Source: Lachnotalea glycerini (GTDB taxonomy: Bacteria > Bacillota > Clostridia > Lachnospirales > Lachnospiraceae). From it: a DNA stretch of 64,000 nucleotides. The position numbers and the translations under genes are program-made. Below are positions 42,180 to 50,677 of this stretch, piece after piece; the first letter of the stretch is position 1; each line of letters opens with the position of its first letter. The notes under the pieces are model-generated. The model was not told the origin of the DNA. It did no database searches and saw only the letters and a list, made by a program, of their open reading frames with translations. The DNA lies in contig NZ_QICS01000010.1 in the NCBI RefSeq assembly GCF_003201285.1, forward strand, positions 84,919 through 148,918, in the 5' to 3' direction.

Positions 42180-42560
42180 ATGAAGCGAGCAAGAAAATTA
42201 ATAGTAATGGTGTTAGTATTGACATTTTTGATTTCTACAACTTGTTATGCAGTTTATTGTAAAAAAATTTCAATTGATAATTACACAAGATCATATTCTA
42301 CAGGCACATTACAAAGTAATGGAGATATGTTAATTAGTTTATCCACATATCAAAATTATGTCAATAATCGTGCAACTTTAGAGGTACAACGTTTGGTTGG
42401 AAATGAATGGAAGACTGTAAAATATTATAGAAAAACATTAAATGTAGGTTGTTATACATCCTATTCTTATCTACTTAAGGATTGTGGTGGAACTATAAGA
42501 GTAGTTTTTACTAGTGATAGTAGAGTGCATCTTGAAGGTTGGATTCAATATTTCAATTGA
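42180..42560 (+). CDS. Small secreted cargo protein
   Basis: A signal peptide (RKLIVMVLVLTFLISTTCYA) precedes a 100-residue, Tyr-rich, probably all-beta protein (LEVQRLVGNEWKTVKYYRK, GGTIRVVFTSDSRVHLEGW). The start follows AGGAGG. It has its own promoter and terminator, so it is an independent cargo unit between the late regulator and the terminase genes. No family recognised. Confidence 0.75.
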   Translation: MKRARKLIVMVLVLTFLISTTCYAVYCKKISIDNYTRSYSTGTLQSNGDMLISLSTYQNYVNNRATLEVQRLVGNEWKTVKYYRKTLNVGCYTSYSYLLKDCGGTIRVVFTSDSRVHLEGWIQYFN

Positions 42561-42582
42561 TTACATATTAAAATCAAAACTG

Positions 42583-42606
42583 AAGCATCCCTAGGGGTGC
42601 TTTTTT
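42583..42606 (+). terminator. Intrinsic terminator of the second cargo unit
   Basis: GCATCCC-TA-GGGGTGC (one T-G pair) is followed by six T. Confidence 0.88.
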
Positions 42607-42679
42607 CACACTTCAAAACGAAGAATAAGAAGTGGTAATTGAAGCCAAGAGTGTGAATCTTAAACTAAAAAAGGTACTT

Positions 42680-42711
42680 TCCACCCCTACCCTCCCCCTC
42701 GGGGCAGAATG
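42680..42711. other. GC-rich tract upstream of terminase, possible packaging site
   Basis: In an AT-rich genome this pyrimidine-rich tract (CCACCCCTACCCTCCCCCTC then GGGGC) stands out just before the small terminase gene, where cos or pac sites often lie. It has a CCCC-T-C-GGGG core palindrome. The assignment is positional only. Confidence 0.3.
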
Positions 42712-42842
42712 AGCGCATAGTTTTCCACTTTCCGGTAAAAAAAGTTATGCACTTCCTTCCGCTTTTTGGTTCTGAAAATAGCAAAAAAAGATTATGTTTT
42801 TTAGATAGATTTTTAAGGTGAAAAATGAGGTGATTTTATTCA

Positions 42843-43355
42843 ATGATTGTAAATCAAAAACAGCTCGCAAACATGCTTGGAATCACGGATAGAAGAGTTC
42901 GGCAATTAAGAGAAGAAGGTCTTTTTAACTTCGCTGAAAATGGCCGTGGATATTGCCTCGAAAAGTGTATTCCAGAGTACATTGACTTTAAGATAAAAGC
43001 GGAAGTGGGAACGGGTACATTAGTCATTAAAGAGAAAGAACAAGCAGAGCACGAAAGAATTAAAAAAAAAATATCAAAATTGAAACTAAGAAAGTTAAAA
43101 AAAGAACTTCACGAAGCAACAGACGTGGAGTTCTTTTTGAGTGAAATGCTGATAAATTTTAAAAATAGATTAATGTCGATACCATCTAAAATAGCAATTC
43201 AAATGGTTGGAGAAGAAGATATTAACAAAATAACAGAAATATTAAATTATGAAATGTTAGAAACATTAGAAGAATTATCAGAGTATGATCCAGATGTGAT
43301 TAACAACGATAATAATATGGATTATGATGATGAGGAACCAGAAGACGAGGAGTAA
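42843..43355 (+). CDS. Terminase small subunit, Nu1-like
   Basis: The N-terminus (MIVNQKQLANMLGITDRRVRQLREEG) is a winged helix-turn-helix of the lambda Nu1 DNA-packaging type. A basic coiled coil (ERIKKKISKLKLRKLKKELHEA) and an acidic tail complete the 170 residues. It recognises the packaging site and recruits the large subunit, whose gene follows 14 bases later but is broken. The small subunit itself is intact. Confidence 0.8.
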   Translation: MIVNQKQLANMLGITDRRVRQLREEGLFNFAENGRGYCLEKCIPEYIDFKIKAEVGTGTLVIKEKEQAEHERIKKKISKLKLRKLKKELHEATDVEFFLSEMLINFKNRLMSIPSKIAIQMVGEEDINKITEILNYEMLETLEELSEYDPDVINNDNNMDYDDEEPEDEE

Positions 43356-43369
43356 GAGAAGGTGAGGGA

Positions 43370-45145
43370 GTGAGTAATGAGACAATACGTTCAAGGCAAA
43401 AAACAAATAATCTGTTCAGACGTGTATTAAGAAAGACACTTGCAAGACCTGAGCAATTAACAGTAAGCCAATGGGCAGAGAAATATCGTGTTCTTGACGA
43501 AGCAAGTGCATTACCAGGTAAATGGTCCAATGATGTAACTCCTTATCTAAAAGAAATTATGGATTCTTTTAATGATCCTTACATAGATGAAATTAATTTT
43601 TGCAAGCCAACACAGGTAGGAGGAACAGAAGCATTAATAAATATGGTTGGATATATTGTGACACAAAATCCATCGCCAACTATGATTGTATATTCAAATG
43701 ATAACTTGGCAAAGGATATTTCAAATGACAAATTAAAGCCAGCATTTCGCAAAAGTCCAGCAATCAGAGAACGTTTCTTTGAGGGGAATTCAAAAGAATT
43801 AAACCTGAAATTCAAGGGAATGAATCTATATCTTAGGAGTGCTGGTTCTCCTGGACAATTGGCATCAAAGGCAATTAAATATTTACTATTTGATGAAATA
43901 GACAAAATGGGAGGAGCTTCTAAGAAAGAGGCTTCTCCTTATAATTTGGCAAAGGAAAGAACGAAGACGTTTCGACATGCACGAAAAATATATACTTGCT
44001 CCACACCAACATTAAAGAGTAATTACGTTTGGAGATTGCATGAGGCAGCAGAAGAACAAAGACATTACTTTGTGCCGTGTCCTCACTGTGGCGAATTTAT
44101 TGAATTAAAGTGGGCGCAGGTAATCTTTGCAGAGGACAAAGAAAAGAAGATGACAATATCCCAAAGAGCCAGTACAGCAATCTATGTATGTCAAGCTTGC
44201 GGATGTGGAATCGAAGATAAACAAAAGCCAAATATGCTTAAAAAAGGAGAGTGGAGAGCAGTAAAGAAAAGTAGCACTGGCTAAGCAAAAAGCGTATCGT
44301 TCTGGCTTAATTCATTATATAGCGTTTTTGTGAAATGGTCAGATGCCACAAAAGAGTGGCTAGAATCGCAAGGTGATCCTGAACTTCTACAAAACTTTGT
44401 AAATTCATGGCTAGCTGAGCCGTGGGAAGATACGAAATTAAAAACCAATGCCGATTTGGTAATGGAAAGGCAAACAGAGTACGAAGAATTTGTTATCCCA
44501 GATTGGGCTAAAATGCTTACTGGCGGAGTGGATGTACAAGAAACAAGCCTTTATTGGGTGATAAGAGCATGGGGAGATCATATAACCAGTCAAGAGATTG
44601 CACATGGCCAAGCTTATTCTTTTGCAGAAGTAGAAAGAGTTATGAATCTGGAATATCAAAAAAGCGATTGAACAAGGATGCTTGTAGAGTTAGCTTTTAT
44701 TGATTCAGGAGATCAGACGGATGAGGTGTACGATTTTTGTGCTATGAACAGTGATTGGGCTTTACCTTGTAAAGGTTCATCTGGACCAATGCTGTCTCAC
44801 TATAAATTAAGCAAAGTAAATAAACCAGATTCCAAGGCATATGGAATGGTTCTTGTATTAGTAGATGGTGGAAAGTATAAAGATATGATTGCCGGAAGAA
44901 TGATGAAAGAGAATGGCAGAGGTGCTTGGATGGTGCATAAAGACTGTGACAGAGAATATGCAAATTAAGTCACAGCAGAACATAAAGTTACAACCAAAGT
45001 AGGTAATCGAGTAACGCAAGCTTGGATAAAGAAAACATCCCATGCCGACAATCATTATCTGGATTGTGAAGTGTACGATATGGCTGCAGCAGATATCAAC
45101 TTATGGCCGCCAATTTACTATGACAAGAGAAGCATTTATCAATGA
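43370..45145 (+). pseudogene. Terminase large subunit (GpA-like) with three in-frame stop codons
   Basis: The frame encodes a lambda GpA-type packaging ATPase/nuclease: ATPase motif KPTQVGGTEA, Walker B YLLFDEIDK, a Cys4 zinc finger (CPHCGEF, CQACGCG) and nuclease-domain stretches (TGGVDVQE, ELAFIDSGDQTDEVYDF, NHYLDCEVYDMAAADINLW). The same frame is interrupted three times: TAA 44282-44284 (after KKSSTG), TGA 44669-44671 (between KSD and TRMLVELAF, where the family has Gly) and TAA 44966-44968 (between EYAN and VTAEHKV, where Gln is expected). Sequence on both sides of each stop is well conserved. The gene ends where a deletion joins it to a capsid gene. It cannot make an active terminase. 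Confidence 0.92.
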
Positions 45146-45773
45146 TGACATTGACTTCCTAAGTAAGATTCCATCTAAATATGCAGCGTCTGCAAGAAAG
45201 ACAATTAACAAACAAGTTTATCAAATTATGGTGAATAATCCTGCTATCTATGATGGTACTGCATTGTTTAGTGCGCTACATAAGAACTTAATTACTATGG
45301 GTACCGGCATTACACAAGAAGCAGTACAGAAAATGTTTATGGCACTTCAATTGCAGACTGATCAGTTTGGTGAAGCAATTATTGTTCGTCCGGCTTATAT
45401 TGTTGTTCCGATTGGCTATTCCTTTGATATGTACGCTTTATTTGAAAGTCCAACTATACATACTTCAGGAAACACACAGGCAGCAAATCCTCTATACCGT
45501 TATCGAAGTATGATTGAAGTAGTTGAAGATCCAACACTTAATGTATTAGTGAAGAATGGAAAAATGCCGTGGTTTATAGTTGGTGATAAAGCAGATACCG
45601 ATTCCATCGAAGTAGATTACTTAAATGGTCAGGAAGTTCCAACCATTCGAAGAATGGAAACACCAGGAACCTTGGGCTTTATTTGGGATATTTACTTAGA
45701 TTGGGGGATCAGTGTTATGGATTATCGCGGTTTAATTAAGAATCCGGGAATTGAATTGTCTAACAGTCTCTAA
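45120..45773 (+). pseudogene. Mu gpT-like major capsid protein, N-terminus deleted
   Basis: Residues FTMTREAFINDDIDFLSKIPSKYAASARKTINKQVYQIMVNNPAIYDGTALFSALHKNLIT match the middle of Mu gpT-type capsid proteins. The C-terminus (DWGISVMDYRGLIKNPG) is complete. Roughly the first third of the family length is missing. Upstream, the frame runs into the terminase sequence out of phase, so a deletion has removed portal, protease or scaffold and the capsid N-terminus. An ATG at 45120 could start a 217-residue fragment, but no ribosome site is visible. Confidence 0.85.
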
Positions 45774-45791
45774 TAGAAAGGAGAGAATCAT

Positions 45792-46121
45792 ATGAGTAAA
45801 GCAAGTTATTGGCAAAGAGGAGAAAGTTTGGATTATAAAAACACAACAGGTGAGATGATCCAAGCAGATACGATTGTAACCTTAGATACAAGAATCGGCA
45901 TTGCCGGTAAGGATATTGGAAACAATGAGATAGGTTCGCTCCATGTGGTAGGAGTATACGAAATGCCAAAATTACAAACCGATGATATTTTATTTGGGGC
46001 AGCCGTATATTATGATGGAACACAAATTACACTGTCACAAGATGGAAATACACCTGCGGGATATGCAGTGCAAGCAGCGGGAATAGACACAACAAAAGTA
46101 CTTGTAAAATTATTAGGATAG
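45792..46121 (+). CDS. DUF2190 capsid-associated protein
   Basis: This 109-residue protein (KNTTGEMIQADTIVTLDTRIGIAGKDI...IGSLHVVGVYEMPK) matches the DUF2190 family, small proteins that follow Mu gpT-like capsid genes and probably decorate the head. The start follows AAAGGAGAG. It remains intact although the capsid is broken, and is probably just a remnant of the head module. Confidence 0.8.
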   Translation: MSKASYWQRGESLDYKNTTGEMIQADTIVTLDTRIGIAGKDIGNNEIGSLHVVGVYEMPKLQTDDILFGAAVYYDGTQITLSQDGNTPAGYAVQAAGIDTTKVLVKLLG

Positions 46122-46131
46122 GAGGGATAAT

Positions 46132-46461
46132 ATGAGATTAATCGCATTGTACCCTATTCTATTTGAGTCACATCAATATCAAGTAGGCGATATCTTACCA
46201 GCACATAGTGAAGCAATGGTAAAAGCATGGCTGGAAGCAGGGACGGCAAAATGGGCAAAAGATGAGTCACAAGAAATGGAAGAACCGCCACAACAAGAAG
46301 CTGACAAAACACAAGATAATTTGGTGAAAGAGGAAAGTTGCACCGGTGCAACTGAATCAGAGGAAGAGATAAAAGAGTATTCTCCGGAGGAAGTTAAGAA
46401 AGGAAAAGAAGCAATTGGCCGTTCTGCTAAAACAGCAGCAAATACGAAAGGAAATAAATAA
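46132..46461 (+). CDS. Phage structural-region protein with acidic C-terminus
   Basis: The N-terminal 45 residues (YPILFESHQYQVGDILPAHSEAMVKAWLEAGTAKW) resemble short proteins found between capsid and head-completion genes in clostridial myophages. The rest is low-complexity and Glu/Lys-rich. It begins after AGGAGGGATAAT and overlaps the next start by one base. Function unknown. Confidence 0.65.
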   Translation: MRLIALYPILFESHQYQVGDILPAHSEAMVKAWLEAGTAKWAKDESQEMEEPPQQEADKTQDNLVKEESCTGATESEEEIKEYSPEEVKKGKEAIGRSAKTAANTKGNK

Positions 46462-46790
46462 TGGGAATGTCATTTAAAGATGTAATACAGTCAGATATCA
46501 ATCAATTATTTATTCATCCACAGGAGTTTGGTGAAGAACATCTGGTAGATGGCAAAACCATGAATGTTATTATTGACAATTACGAGCAGATTGAACGAGA
46601 AAAACGTGGTACAAATATAGGAGAGGGACTGTTTACAAAACAAGCCCTTTTTTACGTTTCTCAAGAAGAGTTTGGAAAACTTCCAAAGATAGGAAGACAA
46701 ATGATGTTTGATTCTCAAAAATATCTTGTCAGTGATGCGTTAAATGAAGATGGCATTTACTCGATTTCATTGGAGGCGATTCGAAGTTGA
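46461..46790 (+). CDS. Head-tail joining protein (XkdH-like)
   Basis: The sequence FKDVIQSDINQLFIHPQEFGEEHLVDGKTMNVIID is typical of PBSX XkdH-type and lambda FII-like head-completion proteins, which cap the portal and accept the tail. Length 109. It overlaps the neighbours on both sides by one to four bases, showing tight operon structure. Confidence 0.65.
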   Translation: MGMSFKDVIQSDINQLFIHPQEFGEEHLVDGKTMNVIIDNYEQIEREKRGTNIGEGLFTKQALFYVSQEEFGKLPKIGRQMMFDSQKYLVSDALNEDGIYSISLEAIRS

Positions 46791-47389
46791 TTGAAATTAG
46801 GCTAGATGAAAGAGAACTGGAAAAGATTGAAAAAAAACTTGGAACTATGGAGGATGATGCTAGAAATGTACTAAGAAAAGCCATAAATGATACGGCGAAA
46901 CAAGCTAGATTAAGAATAACGAAACAAGCGCAATTGACTTATGCAGCAAGGCAGGGAAGATTTAATAAACATATGAAAATCGAAAATGCCAGAAAAGCAA
47001 GTCTGGTAGCAACAATTAAAGCGACCGGAGAAGCAACGGAATTAATGGATTATAAAACATCTCCGACAAAGGTTCCCAGTCCCACAAGCAGGCCGGATGT
47101 AACAAGAGCAAAAGTAATTAGAAAAAATTCCATGAAAGATTTAGAAAAAGGAGATATCAAAGCTTTTGTGGTCAGATTTAAAAGTGGCCATGTTTCGGTT
47201 GTACAAAGAGTACCGGGAAAAACTATGAAAAGCAATCCTAAAAAAGAATTTTTAAGAAAGCTATTAAGTCCCTCTATACCTCAAATGGTGGGAAATGAGA
47301 AACAGGTTTATAACATAGTGCAACCAAATATATACAAAGATTTGCAAGAAAACATTGATAAACATATTAAAAAGGTATTGGGTGATTAA
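46787..47389 (+). CDS. Phage minor tail protein Z-like
   Basis: A basic 200-residue protein (IEIRLDERELEKIEKKLGTM, NDTAKQARLRITKQAQLTYAARQGRFNKHMKI) matches the minor tail protein Z / tail-completion family. It begins at TTG 46787 inside the end of the preceding gene. In lambda, gpZ helps connect tail and head. Confidence 0.72.
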   Translation: MIEIRLDERELEKIEKKLGTMEDDARNVLRKAINDTAKQARLRITKQAQLTYAARQGRFNKHMKIENARKASLVATIKATGEATELMDYKTSPTKVPSPTSRPDVTRAKVIRKNSMKDLEKGDIKAFVVRFKSGHVSVVQRVPGKTMKSNPKKEFLRKLLSPSIPQMVGNEKQVYNIVQPNIYKDLQENIDKHIKKVLGD

Positions 47390-47390
47390 C

Positions 47391-47855
47391 ATGACACCAT
47401 TGGAACTTAGGCATGATTTAGCATCAGAATTAGAGACAATTCTAAATCATATGAATTTCAAAAATCAAGAAGGAAATGATTGCAAATTAAATATCATGGA
47501 ACAAAATCTTCCAGTGCAAATGGATGATGATGATACTGATCCCTATCCATATTTACTAGTTCGATTAATGGATGGGGAAATGTCAGAGGAAGAGATAACA
47601 CAATCGGTATCAATCAATTTAATCATTGGAATTTATAGCGATGATACAAATGCACAAGGGGCAGATTTTGTTTTGAATGTCATTCAAGATATTATTTGTA
47701 GATTTAGAAAATGCCCTATTTTAAATAAGAAATATGTATTGAATCAGAAGTTAAAGTGGGCACTTCAAACAGATGATACCTATCCATACTATTTTGGTGG
47801 TATGGAATTAAATTGGCAGGCACCAAACATACAAAGGGAAGGAATATATTCATGA
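47391..47855 (+). CDS. Tail terminator-like phage protein
   Basis: The 154-residue protein starts at ATG 47391, just behind the stop of the Z-like gene. Its composition and place, between minor tail Z-like and sheath genes, suit a tail terminator. Features are an acidic loop (PVQMDDDDTDPYPYLLVRLMDG) and YPYYFGGMELNWQAP near the end. The assignment is mainly positional. Its TGA overlaps the next ATG. Confidence 0.5.
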   Translation: MTPLELRHDLASELETILNHMNFKNQEGNDCKLNIMEQNLPVQMDDDDTDPYPYLLVRLMDGEMSEEEITQSVSINLIIGIYSDDTNAQGADFVLNVIQDIICRFRKCPILNKKYVLNQKLKWALQTDDTYPYYFGGMELNWQAPNIQREGIYS

Positions 47856-48163
47856 AAAAGGCAGTTTCTAATATTAACGAAGAAATTATTGTGTCAGATT
47901 CTGACACAGAGAGGGAGGTAAAGACAATAAAAGAGAACTGTAAAACTACGGTTGTTTATATTGGACCTACTATTGAAAATATAGTTACCCAAAATATTGT
48001 TTTTAACAATGGGATACCACAATATTTAAGAGAAGAAATGCTAAAGCAGCCCTTAATTAGCAACTTGATTGTACCGATTGGGCAGCTTGCAGGTGCTAGA
48101 AGTGAGTTAAGAAATCCCCAAAGCACCTTAAGCATTGTATACAATAAAATTAAAACAAAATAG
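47852..48163 (+). CDS. Small protein before the sheath gene
   Basis: The start is ATG 47852 (ATGA overlap, AAGGAAT site). The 103-residue protein includes TTVVYIGPTIENIVTQNIVFNNGIPQYLREE, typical of a conserved but unnamed family found just before sheath genes in clostridial contractile-tail phages. Function unknown. Confidence 0.65.
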   Translation: MKKAVSNINEEIIVSDSDTEREVKTIKENCKTTVVYIGPTIENIVTQNIVFNNGIPQYLREEMLKQPLISNLIVPIGQLAGARSELRNPQSTLSIVYNKIKTK

Positions 48164-48175
48164 GAGGAACAGAGA

Positions 48176-49630
48176 ATGGCAACTACTTACAAACATGGGA
48201 TTCGAGTACAAGAAAATCCCACAAGCTTCCCATCACCTGTGAAAGGTTCGGCAGGGCTGCAAGTCATATTCGGAACAGCACCAATTAATCTTGCGGATGA
48301 TCCCTATAGCACCGCGAATCAACTTTTTTTAGTCAATAGCTTCGAAGAGGCGCAGACTTATTTGGGGTATAGTTCAGATTATGAAAGTTATTCATTATGC
48401 CAAAGCATGGATGCATCATTTAAAATCTTTAATATAGCACCGATTATTTTATGCAATGTACTGGATCCGGCAAAGCATAAAAAGTCAAATGCAGCAGTTG
48501 ATTATTCTGTTATGAATGGTCAGGCACTCATTAATATCAAGGGAATTTTACTTGATACGGTAGTAGTAAAAAGTGAAAACAGTACATTATATAACAATGT
48601 TGATTATGTTCTTTCCTTTGATGATGACGGATATGTAGTAGTGTCATTGCTTGCAGCCGGTTCTGCATCAGCAGCAGTGACACTCACAATTAACAGTACA
48701 AGTATTGATCCTACAATGGTAACGAGTGCTGATATAATTGGTGGATATGATGCTGAGACAGGAAAGGAAACCGGAATAGAATTAGTAAGAAAGGTGTATC
48801 CAAGATTCAATTTAGTACCGGGATTACTTTTAGCACCGGGATGGAGTCATATTACAGAAATTGGAGCAGCATTAGATGCAAAGTGTGAAGCAATCAATGA
48901 AGTCTATAATTGCGAAAATATCCTTGATATAGACACAACAACAGCAAAAAAATATACAGATGTTGCAGAGTGCAAATTATCGAATGGATACACCAGTAAG
49001 CATTCAATTGTACTCTGGCCAATGATTTCTGTTAATGGTGTAATGTTCTACTATTCAGCTATTTACGGAGCGTTAGTAGCCTATACTGATGCAACGAATG
49101 ATGATGTGCCAAGTCTTTCCCCATCGAATAAAATTTTAGGAGCGACTGGAACCGTTCTAAAAGATGGAACAGAGGTAGACCTAGATCAGGCACAGGCAAA
49201 TGTACTTAACAGCAAAGGAATAGTGACTGCAATTAATGATTCAGGGTGGCGCTCTTGGGGAAATAACATGGCATGCTATCCTGACAACACGGATCCAAAA
49301 GATAGATGGATCTGTTGCAGAAGATTTTTTACGTGGTGGGGAAATACTTTTATTTTAAGCTATAAAGAAAAAGTAGATAATCTATTAAATTATGCACTTG
49401 TTGAGTCGATTGTAGATGCAGAAAATATCAGAGGTAACAGTTACGTTTCACAGGGAAAATGTGCCGGAGCCAAGATGCAGTTTAACCTTGAAGATAACCC
49501 AAGTGATCAGATTCTGGAAGGAAAAATACAATTTAAGCAATGGTTGGCACCATATACACCTGCAGAGGATATTCTAAATATATTAGAATTTGATCCAACC
49601 ATGATTGAAACGGCATTAGGGGGTGAATAA
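48176..49630 (+). CDS. Tail sheath protein
   Basis: The 484-residue protein carries sheath-family signatures: an N-terminal GIRVQENPTSFPSPVKGSAGLQVIFGTAP, the middle GWSHITEIGAALDAKCEAI, and the C-terminal core domain with ALVESIVDAENIRGNSYVSQGKC and LEGKIQFKQWLAPYTPAEDI. It forms the contractile sleeve around the tail tube. It is intact, with an AGGAGG site, and is followed three bases later by the tube gene, as in P2. Confidence 0.93.
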   Translation: MATTYKHGIRVQENPTSFPSPVKGSAGLQVIFGTAPINLADDPYSTANQLFLVNSFEEAQTYLGYSSDYESYSLCQSMDASFKIFNIAPIILCNVLDPAKHKKSNAAVDYSVMNGQALINIKGILLDTVVVKSENSTLYNNVDYVLSFDDDGYVVVSLLAAGSASAAVTLTINSTSIDPTMVTSADIIGGYDAETGKETGIELVRKVYPRFNLVPGLLLAPGWSHITEIGAALDAKCEAINEVYNCENILDIDTTTAKKYTDVAECKLSNGYTSKHSIVLWPMISVNGVMFYYSAIYGALVAYTDATNDDVPSLSPSNKILGATGTVLKDGTEVDLDQAQANVLNSKGIVTAINDSGWRSWGNNMACYPDNTDPKDRWICCRRFFTWWGNTFILSYKEKVDNLLNYALVESIVDAENIRGNSYVSQGKCAGAKMQFNLEDNPSDQILEGKIQFKQWLAPYTPAEDILNILEFDPTMIETALGGE

Positions 49631-49632
49631 AA

Positions 49633-50145
49633 ATGATTCCAGAAGTAGTATATGCATTTAATGTATATAAGTCAGGAAATAAATTAATCGGATTAAGCGG
49701 AGGTGTTACATTACCGGACTTTGAAGCCATGACAGACAGCATTAGTGGCGCAGGATTATTAGGGGAATTTGACACTACTATTTTAGGTATGTTCGGAAGC
49801 TTGGAGCAGGAAATACCGTTTCGGGCTTTGGATGAAGACATATTCTCATTCATGGATCCAACGGAAATGGTTGATTTAAATTTAAGATCAACAAGACAGA
49901 TGCTTGACGAGAAGACAACAGCAGTGGATTTTTCCAATATGAGAATTGCAATGAGAGGAAAACTTAAAAAATTCAAGCCGGGAAAAGTGGAACAGGCAAC
50001 ACAAATGGACTGCTCCGTAACTTTAGAAATTCTCTATTTTCTAATTGAAATAAATGGTGAGAGTAAATTTGAGTTAGACAAGCTGAATTTTATTTACAAA
50101 GTAAATGGTAAAGATATCTTAGAGAAAGTGAGGAAATACATATAA
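49633..50145 (+). CDS. Major tail tube protein (P2 FII-like)
   Basis: A 170-residue tube protein: the GGVTLPDFEAMTDSISGAGLLGEFDTTILGMFGSLEQEIPFR start and VDLNLRSTRQMLDE centre are diagnostic of the P2 FII family. Hexamers stack to make the inner tube. It overlaps the chaperone gene by one base. Confidence 0.92.
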   Translation: MIPEVVYAFNVYKSGNKLIGLSGGVTLPDFEAMTDSISGAGLLGEFDTTILGMFGSLEQEIPFRALDEDIFSFMDPTEMVDLNLRSTRQMLDEKTTAVDFSNMRIAMRGKLKKFKPGKVEQATQMDCSVTLEILYFLIEINGESKFELDKLNFIYKVNGKDILEKVRKYI

Positions 50146-50495
50146 TGGAGAAAAATAAGACAGAAGTAGTAGCAGTACTTGATGAAAACAGTGAGGTTAT
50201 TGAAAATGAAAGGATTGTTCAATTTAGCAGGCCTTATTCCTTTGAGGGAAAAGAATACAAAGAAATTGATCTGACCGGATTAGACAACTTAACTGCGTCC
50301 GACATGATCGCGACACAAAAAGTATTAGAGCGTTCCGGCTCGTTTTCGGTTATGCCGGAAATGAGTTTAGAATATGCTTGTATCATTGCGGCCTCTGCAA
50401 CGAGTCAGCCAGTGGAATTTTTTAAAGGATTAAGTCCAAAGGATGCAATTAAGATCAAGAACAGAGTAACAGGTTTTTTTTACGGAGCGGATTAA
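50145..50495 (+). CDS. Tail assembly chaperone, short form (gpE-like)
   Basis: The 116-residue protein (YKEIDLTGLDNLTASDMIATQKVLE ... LEYACIIAASATSQPVEFF) belongs to the P2 gpE / tail-assembly-chaperone family. These bind the tape measure before tube polymerisation. It lies exactly between tube and tape-measure genes. Near its 3' end is an eight-T slippery run from which a longer product can be made. Confidence 0.85.
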   Translation: MEKNKTEVVAVLDENSEVIENERIVQFSRPYSFEGKEYKEIDLTGLDNLTASDMIATQKVLERSGSFSVMPEMSLEYACIIAASATSQPVEFFKGLSPKDAIKIKNRVTGFFYGAD

Positions 50496-50677
50496 ATCCT
50501 AAGGATGGAAAAGAGCTTAGAAAAATTATAATCAGATTATCAATACGTCTACAGACAGGAATAGATTACTTATCTAACCTGTCTGTTTTTGAGTTAAAAG
50601 AAATTGTAAAAGAGGTGAGTGAGATTGGCAAAGAACAAAGAGTACGAAATGGCAATAAAAATCGCAGGAGAAATTGA
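50473..50677 (+). other. -1 frameshift extension of the tail assembly chaperone
   Basis: At 50473-50481 the phage frame reads GGT TTT TTT TAC, a T-TTT-TTT heptamer fitting the X-XXY-YYZ rule. A -1 slip enters an open frame (LRSGLNPKDGKELRKIII, then RLSIRLQTGIDYLSNLSVFELKEIVKEV...) that ends at TGA 50677, inside the tape-measure gene. Such -1 slips at this place are a conserved feature of tailed phages, giving the gpE' type product. Confidence 0.75.

Noticed and set aside
44282..44968. Stop-codon reassignment as an explanation for the terminase stops
   Set aside because: Both TAA and TGA are involved, and all other phage genes use TAA, TGA and TAG as normal terminal stops. Together with the adjacent deletion, inactivation is the simpler reading.
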